A stretch of 6,303 nt of DNA from assembly GCA_900552225.1 (NCBI GenBank), contig URYX01000108.1, positions 1 to 6,303 of the forward strand, given 5' to 3'. Below, in pieces: positions 1 through 6,214 of the stretch. The notes under the pieces are model-generated. The model ran no database searches. It was not told the origin of the DNA and worked only from the letters and a program-made list of their open reading frames with translations. The position numbers and the translations under genes were made by a program. The stretch comes from an uncultured Oscillospiraceae bacterium. Lineage in GTDB: Bacteria; Bacillota; Clostridia; Oscillospirales; Acutalibacteraceae. The first letter of the stretch is position 1. Each line of letters begins with the position of its first letter.

Positions 1-510
1 GATCTGTTCCACCGCACCCTGCGAAATCTTCAGCATCAGCAGCGACTGCACATAGGTGGTCACCACCCCGAGCAGATACACCGTCAGCAGAATGAGCAGC
101 GCCGTCAGAATATAGGTCAGCACCTCACTGCCGAGCAGCTCCGCCACCGGATCCGTAAACACCGTAATGATGCGGTCGGCAATACGCTCGGGGGCGCTCA
201 TGCTGATGACCGCCCCGGGCACTGTGGCCTCGGTCAGCTTGTTGATCACCGGTGCCAGAAAGTAGGAGCCGACAAGCGAGGTCAGCGTGCTGACCAGCAT
301 AAACACAAGCACCAGCACAAACCGGAAGCGGTAGGGCTTCAGATACCCGAGCATCCGCAGAATCGTCTTTTTGGCATCCTTCGGCCGCCCGTGGCCGCCG
401 CGCCCGGGGCCGCCCGGTCCTCCGCGTCCGTGTCCCGGATGCATTCCCATGCCCTTGCCCGCCGCAGCACGGTTATACTGCTGCTGCAGACGTTCCAGAC
501 TTCTTGCCAT
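1..510 (-). CDS. ABC exporter half-transporter, second subunit of a heterodimeric pair (C-terminus cut by window edge)
   Basis: Only the first 170 residues are present; the frame is open to base 1, so the rest of the membrane domain and the whole ATPase domain lie outside the window. It opens with a soluble tail, then a Gly/Pro/His/Arg-rich stretch (about residues 19-43), then PKDAKKTILRMLGYLKPYRF leading into a first membrane helix (about 62-84). A long loop follows (about 85-128) and a second helix (about 130-152), ending in KISQGAVEQI, which resembles the start of the helix after TM2 in type IV ABC exporters (ABC_membrane family). The ATG at 510 is preceded by GAAAGGAGG at 519-527 with 8 bases of spacing, favouring it over Met21 or Met23. 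It starts 3 bases after the stop of the upstream ABC gene. A Gly-rich N-terminal tail is common in the canonical-ATPase partner of clostridial MarR-linked ABC pairs (family knowledge). Its substrate is unknown, with multidrug or peptide export inferred. Confidence 0.88.
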   Translation of the reverse strand, partial: MARSLERLQQQYNRAAAGKGMGMHPGHGRGGPGGPGRGGHGRPKDAKKTILRMLGYLKPYRFRFVLVLVFMLVSTLTSLVGSYFLAPVINKLTEATVPGAVISMSAPERIADRIITVFTDPVAELLGSEVLTYILTALLILLTVYLLGVVTTYVQSLLMLKISQGAVEQI

Positions 511-513
511 CGC

Positions 514-2247
514 TCACGCCTCCTTTCTGTCCATCTGAGAATCGTAGATTTCCCGGTAGGTCTCGTTGTCCTGCATCAGCTGCTCGTGCGTACCGATGCC
601 GACAATCCGTCCCTCATCCATCACTACGATCTGATCCGCCTCCATCACCGAGGTGATGCGCTGGGCAATGATGATCTTGGTGGAATCGGCCAGCTTTTCG
701 CGGAAGGCGCGCCGGATCTGCGCCTCCGTGGCGGTATCCACCGCACTGGTGGAATCGTCCAGAATCAGCACCTTGGGATGCTTGAGCAGAGCCCGTGCAA
801 TACACAGCCGCTGCTTCTGCCCGCCGGAGACGTTCGTACCGCCCTGATCCAGCGGCGTATTGTATCCCTCCGCAAAGGTGTCGATAAATTTATCCGCCTG
901 CGCATAGCCGGCCGCCGTCCGGAGCTCCTCCTCCGTGGCCCCGGCATCGCCCCAGCGCAGATTTTCCTCGATGGTTCCGGAAAACAGCGTATTTTTCTGC
1001 AGCACCATGCCGATGCCCTCACGCAGATGATAGAGCGAATAGTCCCGCACATTGACCCCGTCCACCAGCACCTCGCCCTCGTCCGCATCGTACAGGCGGG
1101 CAATCAGCGACACCAGCGTCGTTTTCCCGCAGCCGGTCGAGCCGATGATACCGACCGTGGAACGGGCGGGAATGGTCAGGCTGATATGGTCAAGCACGCT
1201 GTCCTCGCTCTGCTTGTAGTAGCGGAAGCTGACGTCGCGGAATTCCACACGTCCCTCCGTCACTCGGAGGTCGGGCTCGGCTGCGGACGCATCGCTGATG
1301 TCCGGCTGCTCCTCCAGCACCTCCCGGATACGCTTTCCCGAGGCCAGCGCACGGGACGAGATCATCAGCATCACGGTCACCATCATCAACGAGCTCAGAA
1401 TCTGCGTCACATAGGTGATAAAGGCCGACAGGTCACCGACCTGCATTCCGCCCTCCAGCACAATGCCGCCGCCGAACCAGATCACGGCCAGCGTGGTCAG
1501 GTTCATAAAAATCGTCATCACCGGCTGCATGAAGATCATCACGCGCATGGCGGAGATGCCGGAGCGCTTCAGCTCGGCATTGGCCCTGCGGAACTTGTCC
1601 TCCTCCCGCTGCTCCCGGACAAAGGACTTCACCACCCGCACATTGGTCACATTCTCCTGCACGGTGGAGTTGAGCGCATCCACCTTGGCCTGCATCGCGG
1701 AGAAGCGCGGGAAGCCGATGGCGGCCACGCCGCCGATCACCACCAGCATCAGCGGCAGGGTCACGGCGAACACCACCGACAGCGACGGCTGCAGCGAAAT
1801 GGCCATCACCAGCGCCGCCACCAGCATGCCGGGAGCGCGCAGTGCCATCCGCAGCATCATATTGACGAAATTCTGCAGCTGCGTCACGTCGTTGGTCAGC
1901 CGCGTCACGAGCGAGCCGGTGGAAAACTTATCGATATTGGCAAACGAATACTTCTGCACCGAGGCATAGGCATCGGCCCGCAGATCCGCCGCAAAATTGA
2001 CCGAGGCCTTGGCGCCGAAATAGGCTCCGCCGACGCCGCCCGCCATCATCAGAACCGCCGTCAGTATCAGCAGCAGCATCGTTCCGAGGCTGCTCTCGAC
2101 CGTCAGCGTTCCGGCATTGGCCCGGTTGATGATCCCGGAAAACAGCTTCGGCATCACGACCTCACCGACCACCTCCACGATCATACAAAGCGGGCCGATC
2201 ACAAAATACGGCCAGTAGGGCCGCACATACTTCATAAACCGCTTCAA
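514..2247 (-). CDS. ABC exporter half-transporter with degenerate ATPase site (heterodimeric multidrug-type exporter, first subunit)
   Basis: A full-length 577-residue half-transporter: six-helix membrane domain (about residues 13-300), then an ATP-binding domain (about 333-575). ATPase motifs seen: Walker A GSTGCGKT (369-376), Q-loop Gln417, signature VSGGQ (473-477), Walker B VLILDD (493-498), D-loop SAVD (501-504), switch region IIIAQR (525-530). Two catalytic positions are altered: Asp498 stands where the catalytic Glu is expected and Gln529 replaces the switch His. In heterodimeric exporters such as TM287/288 and BmrCD this combination marks the subunit that builds the degenerate, non-hydrolysing site (established knowledge), and the next gene is the natural partner. 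The start is TTG at 2247, supported by AAAAGGAG at 2258-2265 ten bases upstream; the first in-frame ATG (2235) is too far from it. The gene starts 7 bases after the marR stop, so co-regulation by MarR is expected. It acts in the cytoplasmic membrane; the substrate is not readable from sequence, with drug or toxic-compound efflux inferred from context. Confidence 0.95.
   Translation of the reverse strand: MKRFMKYVRPYWPYFVIGPLCMIVEVVGEVVMPKLFSGIINRANAGTLTVESSLGTMLLLILTAVLMMAGGVGGAYFGAKASVNFAADLRADAYASVQKYSFANIDKFSTGSLVTRLTNDVTQLQNFVNMMLRMALRAPGMLVAALVMAISLQPSLSVVFAVTLPLMLVVIGGVAAIGFPRFSAMQAKVDALNSTVQENVTNVRVVKSFVREQREEDKFRRANAELKRSGISAMRVMIFMQPVMTIFMNLTTLAVIWFGGGIVLEGGMQVGDLSAFITYVTQILSSLMMVTVMLMISSRALASGKRIREVLEEQPDISDASAAEPDLRVTEGRVEFRDVSFRYYKQSEDSVLDHISLTIPARSTVGIIGSTGCGKTTLVSLIARLYDADEGEVLVDGVNVRDYSLYHLREGIGMVLQKNTLFSGTIEENLRWGDAGATEEELRTAAGYAQADKFIDTFAEGYNTPLDQGGTNVSGGQKQRLCIARALLKHPKVLILDDSTSAVDTATEAQIRRAFREKLADSTKIIIAQRITSVMEADQIVVMDEGRIVGIGTHEQLMQDNETYREIYDSQMDRKEA
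519..527 (-). promoter_or_regulatory. Ribosome binding site of the partial ABC gene, inside the end of the preceding gene
   Basis: GAAAGGAGG lies 8 bases before the ATG at 510 and overlaps the codons for the last residues (RKEA) of the upstream ABC subunit. It fixes the start choice. Ribosomes finishing the first subunit end on top of the start region of the second, which suggests translational coupling of the two halves of the transporter. Confidence 0.8.
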
Positions 2248-2254
2248 TGCTCTG

Positions 2255-2692
2255 TCACTCCTTTTCTTCCTCCGTCGGTGTCAGATTCTCCTCAATCCTC
2301 CGGAGATAGCCGCAGAAGCACTGCAGCTCCTCCTCGGAAAACCCCGCAAACTGCCGGCGGACAAACAGCTCTTTTCCCTTGAGACAGCAGGCGTTCAGCG
2401 CCGCTCCCTGCTCCGTCAGCGTCAGCCGCACCACACGCCGGTCCTCCTCGTCCGCCGTGCGGCGGATGAGTCCGGCTGCCTCCATACGGCGCAGCGATAC
2501 GGCCACCGTCGCCGGCGCCACCTGCAGCCGCTCGGCCAGCTGGCCCTGCGTAATTCCCGGCGTGCTTCCGATGTGGAACAGCACCGCGGGATGCCCGTTG
2601 AACAGGCCGCGGCTCTGGAAAAACCGCCGCGCCGCATTGCGGTGCACCGTCAAAAACGTGTGCAGCTGCGCATCGGCCTCCTCATAGGTCAT
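2255..2692 (-). CDS. MarR family transcriptional regulator, probable repressor of the downstream ABC exporter
   Basis: A 145-residue winged helix-turn-helix protein of normal MarR length. N-terminal helix (about 5-28) for dimerisation; helix-turn-helix ITQGQLAERLQVAPATVAVS (47-66) with the recognition helix around APATVAVSLRRMEAAG (59-74); the wing with the typical D-x-R pattern DEEDRRVVRLTLTEQG (81-96); then C-terminal dimerisation helices (about 97-138) and an acidic tail. Two Cys at 102-103 and two more at 125 and 127 are visible, but nothing shows redox sensing. The ATG at 2692 has the SD TAAGGAGG at 2700-2707, 7 bases upstream. It is first gene of marR-abc-abc. Two TAGACGTCTA palindromes cover its promoter, so I infer autorepression together with the pump, relieved by a ligand. 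The ligand is not predictable from sequence. Confidence 0.94.
   Translation of the reverse strand: MTYEEADAQLHTFLTVHRNAARRFFQSRGLFNGHPAVLFHIGSTPGITQGQLAERLQVAPATVAVSLRRMEAAGLIRRTADEEDRRVVRLTLTEQGAALNACCLKGKELFVRRQFAGFSEEELQCFCGYLRRIEENLTPTEEEKE
2258..2265 (-). promoter_or_regulatory. Ribosome binding site that decides a TTG start for the first ABC subunit
   Basis: AAAAGGAG lies ten bases upstream of TTG at 2247 and overlaps the last codons (EKE) of marR. The alternative ATG four codons downstream would be 22 bases away, so the TTG is preferred. Placement inside the marR 3' end suggests coupled translation. Confidence 0.65.
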
Positions 2693-2713
2693 GTCCTCGC
2701 CTCCTTACCGATT

Positions 2714-2738
2714 TTCCGGACCCTCCCGGGTCCCGGAA
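2714..2738 (-). other. Hairpin in the marR 5' leader
   Basis: Read on the minus strand, TTCCG-G-GACCC, a GGGA loop, then GGGTC-CGGAA forms a 10-bp stem with one bulged G. It sits between the predicted transcription start (about 2742) and the marR ribosome binding site (2700-2707). It is not followed by a U-run, so it is not a terminator. It could stabilise the mRNA 5' end or affect translation initiation; no function is shown by sequence. Confidence 0.5.
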
Positions 2739-2748
2739 TCTGTCCCTT

Positions 2749-2777
2749 AGTATAGCATAAATTTAGACGTCTATCAA
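2749..2777 (-). promoter_or_regulatory. Sigma-A type promoter of the marR-ABC operon
   Basis: Minus-strand -35 TTGATA (2772-2777), exactly 17 bases of spacer (2755-2771), then -10 TATACT (2749-2754) preceded by TGC, which makes an extended -10. The expected start of transcription is near 2742, giving a leader of about 50 bases. The proximal TAGACGTCTA palindrome (2764-2773) occupies the spacer and the edge of the -35 box, so a bound regulator would block RNA polymerase. Confidence 0.82.
2764..2773. promoter_or_regulatory. Proximal operator box for the MarR regulator
   Basis: TAGACGTCTA is a perfect 10-bp palindrome within the -35/-10 spacer of the marR promoter, overlapping the -35 box by two bases. 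Palindromes of this kind next to a marR gene are the usual dimer targets of the family. Assignment to this regulator is by position and symmetry, not by a known consensus. Confidence 0.65.
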
Positions 2778-2806
2778 TCGGCAAATTTCCGATTGATAGA
2801 CGTCTA
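2764..2806. repeat. Perfect 18-bp inverted repeat with 7-bp spacer
   Basis: Left arm TAGACGTCTATCAATCGG (2764-2781) and right arm CCGATTGATAGACGTCTA (2789-2806) are exact reverse complements around CAAATTT. Each arm begins or ends with the self-complementary box TAGACGTCTA. The element lies between the AI-2E gene and marR over the marR promoter. As RNA it could fold into a long hairpin, but neither strand gives a U-run directly after the stem, so an operator role fits better than a terminator. Confidence 0.9.
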
Positions 2807-2808
2807 TC
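2795..2808. promoter_or_regulatory. Distal operator box for the MarR regulator
   Basis: GATAGACGTCTATC is a perfect 14-bp palindrome, a longer match than the proximal box, lying upstream of the -35 element. The two box centres are 33 bp apart, about three helical turns, so two dimers would bind the same face of the DNA. That would suit cooperative binding, which is inferred. Confidence 0.6.
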
Positions 2809-2842
2809 TAATTTCTTTTTGTGTATTTTGGCATCCGGCCGG

Positions 2843-4153
2843 TCAGGGAGTCTCCTCCGGCGGCGTATCCTGCTTTCCGCGTTTCCGGCGCGGCTTTTTC
2901 TCCGCTGCGGCCGGAGGATTGTAGACCGGGGTATGCGTCTCCTCGTCGATCGAGGCGAGATTCTGATAGGCCTCCGTCCCCACCGGCAGTCTCCGGTGCT
3001 CCAGCAGACGCTCCAGCAGCGTGCGCGCCAGCGTATACAGCACCGCAAACACCGGCACGCCGCACAGCATCCCGAAAAAGCCGAAGAAGCCGCCGCCGAG
3101 AATCAGCGCCACCATCACCCAGAAGCTGCTGAGCCCCGTTTTGGTGCCCATCAGCTTGGGACAGAGGATGTTGCCGTCCAGCTGCTGCAGCGCCAGAATG
3201 AAGATCAAAAACCACAGACACTGCAGCGGATTCTCCAGCAAAAGCAGCAGGGCGCTCGGAATGGCCCCGATAAACGGCCCGAACACCGGGATGATGTTGG
3301 TCACGCCGACCAGCACACCGATCAGCGCCGCATACGGCATCCCGCAAATCAGCAAGAACAGATAGCATATGCTGCCGATCAGCAGGGAATCCAGAATCTT
3401 GGCGGTGAAAAATCCACCGAACATCTTATGGGTCAGGGCCGCATTGCGCATCAGCCGGTTCGCTCCGCGGGTCGGCAGCAGGCAGTACAGCACCTTTTTG
3501 GTCTGGGACAGGAATTTTTCGCGGCTGTACAGCAGATAGATGGCAATCACCAGCCCCATCAGGCCGTTGAACAGCTCCCGCACCACCCCGCCGACACCGG
3601 CAAAGGCCCCGCCGAGCAGCGTCTCCATCTGCGGCAGCAGGGAGGTCTTGACCCAGGTCAGTGCCCCGTTGTACACCGCCTCCCAGATATGCTGCATATC
3701 CTCACCGAGGCCCTCTCCCTCGAACAGCCTTGAGAGCCATTTCGGAATTTCGACAATATAGGTGCCGGCGCCGTCCACGATCATTTTCAGGCTGGCAAAC
3801 ACCTGCGGCAGCACCATATAGAGCAGCGCCGCGATCAGCGCCAGCGCCAGCACCACCGAGATTGTCACACTCAGCGCGCGCGCCAGGGAAAAGGCCTTGT
3901 GCTCATTGTTCGGAAAGGCCCTTGCCCCGAGCTTTTTCAGCCCGTGCCGTTCCAGAAAATTGCTGAGCGGCGACAGCAGATAGGCAATCACCAGCCCGTA
4001 AAAAATCGGGCTCAGCACCGCAGCCACCGCCCCGATCCCTTTGCGGATTGTATCCCACGAGGTAAACAGCCACAGCAGACCGAGGCTCGCCACGATCACC
4101 GCAAACGCCGTCACCCCGGCATACAGATACTTCTTATCCCATCGGAAATTCAT
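2843..4153 (-). CDS. AI-2E family (UPF0118-type) multi-spanning membrane protein
   Basis: A 436-residue polytopic membrane protein with the layout of the AI-2E family transporters (PF01594): a first pair of helices (about residues 12-33 and 40-63), a helix near 92-115, a soluble middle region (about 120-180), then several hydrophobic segments from about 183 to 380. Family hallmarks are seen: GVTNIIPVFGPFIGAIPS (283-300) and QQLDGNILCPKLMG (323-336). The last 50 residues are a Lys/Arg/Pro-rich tail, presumably cytoplasmic. Family members have been linked to autoinducer-2 export or ion/proton antiport, but for most, as here, the substrate is unknown. The ATG at 4153 has only a weak ribosome site (AAGGACGGGG just upstream). 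It starts 23 bases after the flavin reductase stop, so co-transcription is likely. No ordinary terminator follows before the marR promoter. Confidence 0.9.
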   Translation of the reverse strand: MNFRWDKKYLYAGVTAFAVIVASLGLLWLFTSWDTIRKGIGAVAAVLSPIFYGLVIAYLLSPLSNFLERHGLKKLGARAFPNNEHKAFSLARALSVTISVVLALALIAALLYMVLPQVFASLKMIVDGAGTYIVEIPKWLSRLFEGEGLGEDMQHIWEAVYNGALTWVKTSLLPQMETLLGGAFAGVGGVVRELFNGLMGLVIAIYLLYSREKFLSQTKKVLYCLLPTRGANRLMRNAALTHKMFGGFFTAKILDSLLIGSICYLFLLICGMPYAALIGVLVGVTNIIPVFGPFIGAIPSALLLLLENPLQCLWFLIFILALQQLDGNILCPKLMGTKTGLSSFWVMVALILGGGFFGFFGMLCGVPVFAVLYTLARTLLERLLEHRRLPVGTEAYQNLASIDEETHTPVYNPPAAAEKKPRRKRGKQDTPPEETP

Positions 4154-4176
4154 GATACATCCCCGTCCTTCGTCGT

Positions 4177-4686
4177 TCAGTCCGCCCGCTTCAGCACCTT
4201 GACAATCTCCCCGATATACATCCTGTGGTAATCCTTCGCCGCATAATGCGAGGCAATCGTCGGGTCCAAAAACCGTGACGGATCCAGATCCTGCGTATAC
4301 ATCTTCCGGCAGATCAGCACCGTTTCCGCCTCGGCAAAATACGGCGCCCGTTCCTCAAAGCAGGGGGTCAGCCCCGCTCTGGCCACCTTGTCGGTGTCCC
4401 GTCCCGACTGCGTTCCGCAGATCTGCAGCGCCTGCCGCTGGCCGCGGCCGAGGAAGGAGAGCGAGTATTCACGGTTCTCCTCCATAAACTCATAGGTATA
4501 GCGCGTCGGCCGCACAAACGCAAAGCTGACGTTCGCGTTCCACAGCACCCCGAGGCCGCCCCAGCTGGCCGTCATGGTGTTGAAGCGCTGGCGGTCGCCC
4601 GCCGTAACCAGCATCCATTCCCGTCCGATTTTGGAAAACACGTTTTCGTTCCACTGCTCCGGCTGAATCTCCAAAAATTTGTGCAT
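4177..4686 (-). CDS. Flavin reductase family protein (FMN-binding, flavoredoxin-like)
   Basis: The 169-residue form matches a compact flavin-reductase-like FMN-binding domain (PF01613). Visible family features, numbered from the chosen start: FSKIGREWMLVTAG near 16-29, FNTMTASWGGLGVLWN (about 35-50), RPTRYTYEFMEE (about 59-70), a SLSFLG strand, and CGTQSGRDTDKVARAGLTPC (about 90-109), with a YTQDLDPSRF loop and a C-terminal DYHRMYIGEIV strand. Such proteins bind FMN and pass electrons from NAD(P)H or a partner to flavin or other acceptors in the cytoplasm; the real substrate cannot be read here. I chose ATG at 4686 because GGAGGAG (4693-4699) precedes it and the family normally begins just before this point. 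ATG at 4689 or 4716 are alternatives. A GTG at 4785 overlapping the mgtE stop extends the frame but has no ribosome site. It lies between mgtE and the AI-2E gene. Confidence 0.88.
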   Translation of the reverse strand: MHKFLEIQPEQWNENVFSKIGREWMLVTAGDRQRFNTMTASWGGLGVLWNANVSFAFVRPTRYTYEFMEENREYSLSFLGRGQRQALQICGTQSGRDTDKVARAGLTPCFEERAPYFAEAETVLICRKMYTQDLDPSRFLDPTIASHYAAKDYHRMYIGEIVKVLKRAD

Positions 4687-4692
4687 CATCTG

Positions 4693-4699
4693 CTCCTCC
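4693..4699 (-). promoter_or_regulatory. Ribosome binding site choosing the flavin reductase start
   Basis: GGAGGAG sits 6 bases before ATG 4686 (3 before ATG 4689). A second purine-rich run, GGGAGGG near 4720-4726, stands only about 3-4 bases before ATG 4716, a poorer spacing. Together with the usual N-terminus of the family this favours 4686. Confidence 0.5.
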
Positions 4700-4742
4700 G
4701 TTTCTGCCTGATCCATCCGCCCTCCCGGGCCGGCTTCTCTCC

Positions 4743-4771
4743 ATTCTATGCACCGCATGCCGCTCCGTGAA
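4743..4771 (-). promoter_or_regulatory. Candidate weak promoter before the flavin reductase gene
   Basis: In the 95-base gap after mgtE the minus strand reads TTCACG (4766-4771), 17 bases, then TAGAAT (4743-4748). The -10 matches 5 of 6 consensus bases and the -35 only 4 of 6. It would start RNA near 4736, just ahead of the flavin reductase. It may be a chance match; readthrough from mgtE is equally possible. Confidence 0.28.
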
Positions 4772-4781
4772 CCGCCGAAGG

Positions 4782-6158
4782 TCACAAATGCAGCAGCAGT
4801 GTGGCAATTTCAAAATAGACCATCAGCGACAGGGCATCCACAATCGTCGTAATAAACGGGCTGGCCATCACCGCCGGATCAAAGCCGACGGCCTTGGCCA
4901 GAATCGGCAGCGATCCGCCGACCAGCTTGGCAAACAGCACCGTGATAAACAGCGTCAGGCTCACCACCAGCGCCACCATGACGGTCACGGCGGGATTGTG
5001 CATCAAAAGACCATCCACGAGCAGCATTTTGCCGAAATTGACCGTTCCGAGCGCCAATCCGCACAAAATGGCCACCCGTCCCTCCTTCCAGAGCACGCGT
5101 CCGATATCCCGCAGCTCCAGCTCCCCGAGGGACAGCGCACGGATAATCGAGACCGAGGCCTGGCTTCCGGAGTTTCCGCCGGTATCCATCAGCATCGGAA
5201 TAAACGCCGTCAGCACCACCGAGGCCTTCAGCTTATCCTCGAAGCCGCTGATAATCATCCCCGTAAAGGTGGCGGAGATCATCAACAGCAGCAGCCACGG
5301 AATCCGCTTCCCCCAGGTCTCCAGCACTCCGGTACGCATATAGGATTTATGCGTCGGCGTGATAGCCGCCATCATTTCGATATCCTCTGTTGTCTCCTCC
5401 TCGATGACATCCATGGCATCGTCGAAGGTGATGATACCGACCAGCCGCTGCTCCTTGTCCACCACCGGCAGCGCCATAAAGCCGTATTTCTGGAACTTTT
5501 CCGCCACCAGCTCCCGATCCTCATGCGTATCGGCATAAATCACATTGGTCTCCATGATGTCGCAGAGGAGGCTGTCATACGAGGCCAGCAGCAGATCCTT
5601 CACCGTCACCAGCCCGATCAGATGACGGTTTTCGTCGATGACATAACAGGTGTAGATGGTCTCCTTGTCCACACCGGTTTTCCGGATATGCTCAAAGGCC
5701 TGCTCCACCGTCATGTGCGCCTTCAAATCGACATATTCCGTCGTCATCAGGCTTCCGGCGCTGTCGCTCGGATATTTCAGAATTTCGTTGATGCTCTTGC
5801 GCATCTCCGGGTCGGTGTACTGCAGAATCCGCTTCACGACGTTGGCCGGCATCTCCTCGATCATATCGACCGCATCGTCCACGTACAGCTCGTTCATCAC
5901 GTCGGCCAGCTCACGGTCGGTAAAGCCGCGCACCAGCTGCTCCTGCACATCGCCGTCCACATTGACAAAGGCCTCCGCCGCCAGCTCCTTCGGCAGCAGG
6001 CGGAAAAAGAGCAGCAGCTCCTCCTCGCTCAGCTCCTCCATCAGGACGCCGACATCCACCGGGTTCAGATCCGCCACCAGCTCCCGCAGCTTGACGAAAC
6101 TTCGCGCGGTCAACAACTCCTGTACCGTTTCAAGCAGGCTTGCATTTTCCTTATCCAT
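4782..6158 (-). CDS. mgtE: MgtE family magnesium channel/transporter
   Basis: A 458-residue, complete MgtE. Order of domains: acidic N domain (about 20-128, MgtE_N), a CBS pair (about 137-195 and 200-258), a connecting helix (about 260-283), then a five-helix channel domain (about 286-457). Hallmarks seen: SDSAGSLMTTEYV (131-143) at the N/CBS junction; acidic FDDAMDVIEEETTEDIE (245-261) after CBS2; the pore motif PMLMDTGGNSGSQAS (321-335); and FDPAVMASPFITTIVDALS (426-444), in which Asp440 is at the position of the Mg2+-selectivity Asp of the Thermus protein. The protein forms a homodimer that admits Mg2+ down the membrane potential; Mg2+ binding between the cytosolic domains closes it when internal Mg2+ is high (family knowledge). 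The ATG at 6158 has the SD AAGGAGGG (6165-6172), 7 bases of true SD spacing. It has its own promoter (6215-6243) and no upstream Mg2+ riboswitch, so control may be mainly at the protein level. Confidence 0.97.
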   Translation of the reverse strand: MDKENASLLETVQELLTARSFVKLRELVADLNPVDVGVLMEELSEEELLLFFRLLPKELAAEAFVNVDGDVQEQLVRGFTDRELADVMNELYVDDAVDMIEEMPANVVKRILQYTDPEMRKSINEILKYPSDSAGSLMTTEYVDLKAHMTVEQAFEHIRKTGVDKETIYTCYVIDENRHLIGLVTVKDLLLASYDSLLCDIMETNVIYADTHEDRELVAEKFQKYGFMALPVVDKEQRLVGIITFDDAMDVIEEETTEDIEMMAAITPTHKSYMRTGVLETWGKRIPWLLLLMISATFTGMIISGFEDKLKASVVLTAFIPMLMDTGGNSGSQASVSIIRALSLGELELRDIGRVLWKEGRVAILCGLALGTVNFGKMLLVDGLLMHNPAVTVMVALVVSLTLFITVLFAKLVGGSLPILAKAVGFDPAVMASPFITTIVDALSLMVYFEIATLLLHL

Positions 6159-6200
6159 CGCGAACCCTCCTTAATCTCAAGCTGCGGGCTACCCCCGTAT

Positions 6201-6210
6201 CTATATATAG
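6201..6210. repeat. Short palindrome at the mgtE transcription start
   Basis: CTATATATAG is a perfect 10-bp palindrome lying just downstream of the -10 box, at the expected start of transcription. It could be an operator or simply an AT-rich melting region. Nothing in the window identifies a protein that would bind it. Confidence 0.3.
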
Positions 6211-6214
6211 GGTT

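Noticed and set aside
391..2382. Very long open frame on the plus strand (663 codons) opposite the ABC gene
   Set aside because: It is antisense to a protein with complete ABC motifs. The translation is His/Arg/Gln-rich without any recognisable domain, and no good ribosome site or promoter precedes it. It is a by-product of codon bias in GC-rich DNA.
2764..2820. Plus-strand terminator formed by the 18-bp inverted repeat and the later T-rich stretch
   Set aside because: The T-run starts about ten bases after the stem and no plus-strand gene leads into it. Palindromic boxes over a marR promoter explain the repeat better.
2793..2821. Divergent plus-strand promoter using the mirrored TTGATA in the other repeat arm
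   Set aside because: No acceptable -10 box occurs 16-18 bases downstream, and no plus-strand gene follows.
2819..3733. Long open frame on the plus strand (304 codons) opposite the AI-2E gene
   Set aside because: Low-complexity Gln/His/Arg composition, no domain and no promoter; the minus strand encodes a clear membrane protein with family motifs.
4687..4785. N-terminal extension of the flavin reductase from GTG at 4785 overlapping the mgtE stop
   Set aside because: No ribosome binding site precedes the GTG, and the extra residues (MTFGGSRSGMRCIEW and onward) do not belong to the family's usual N-terminus.
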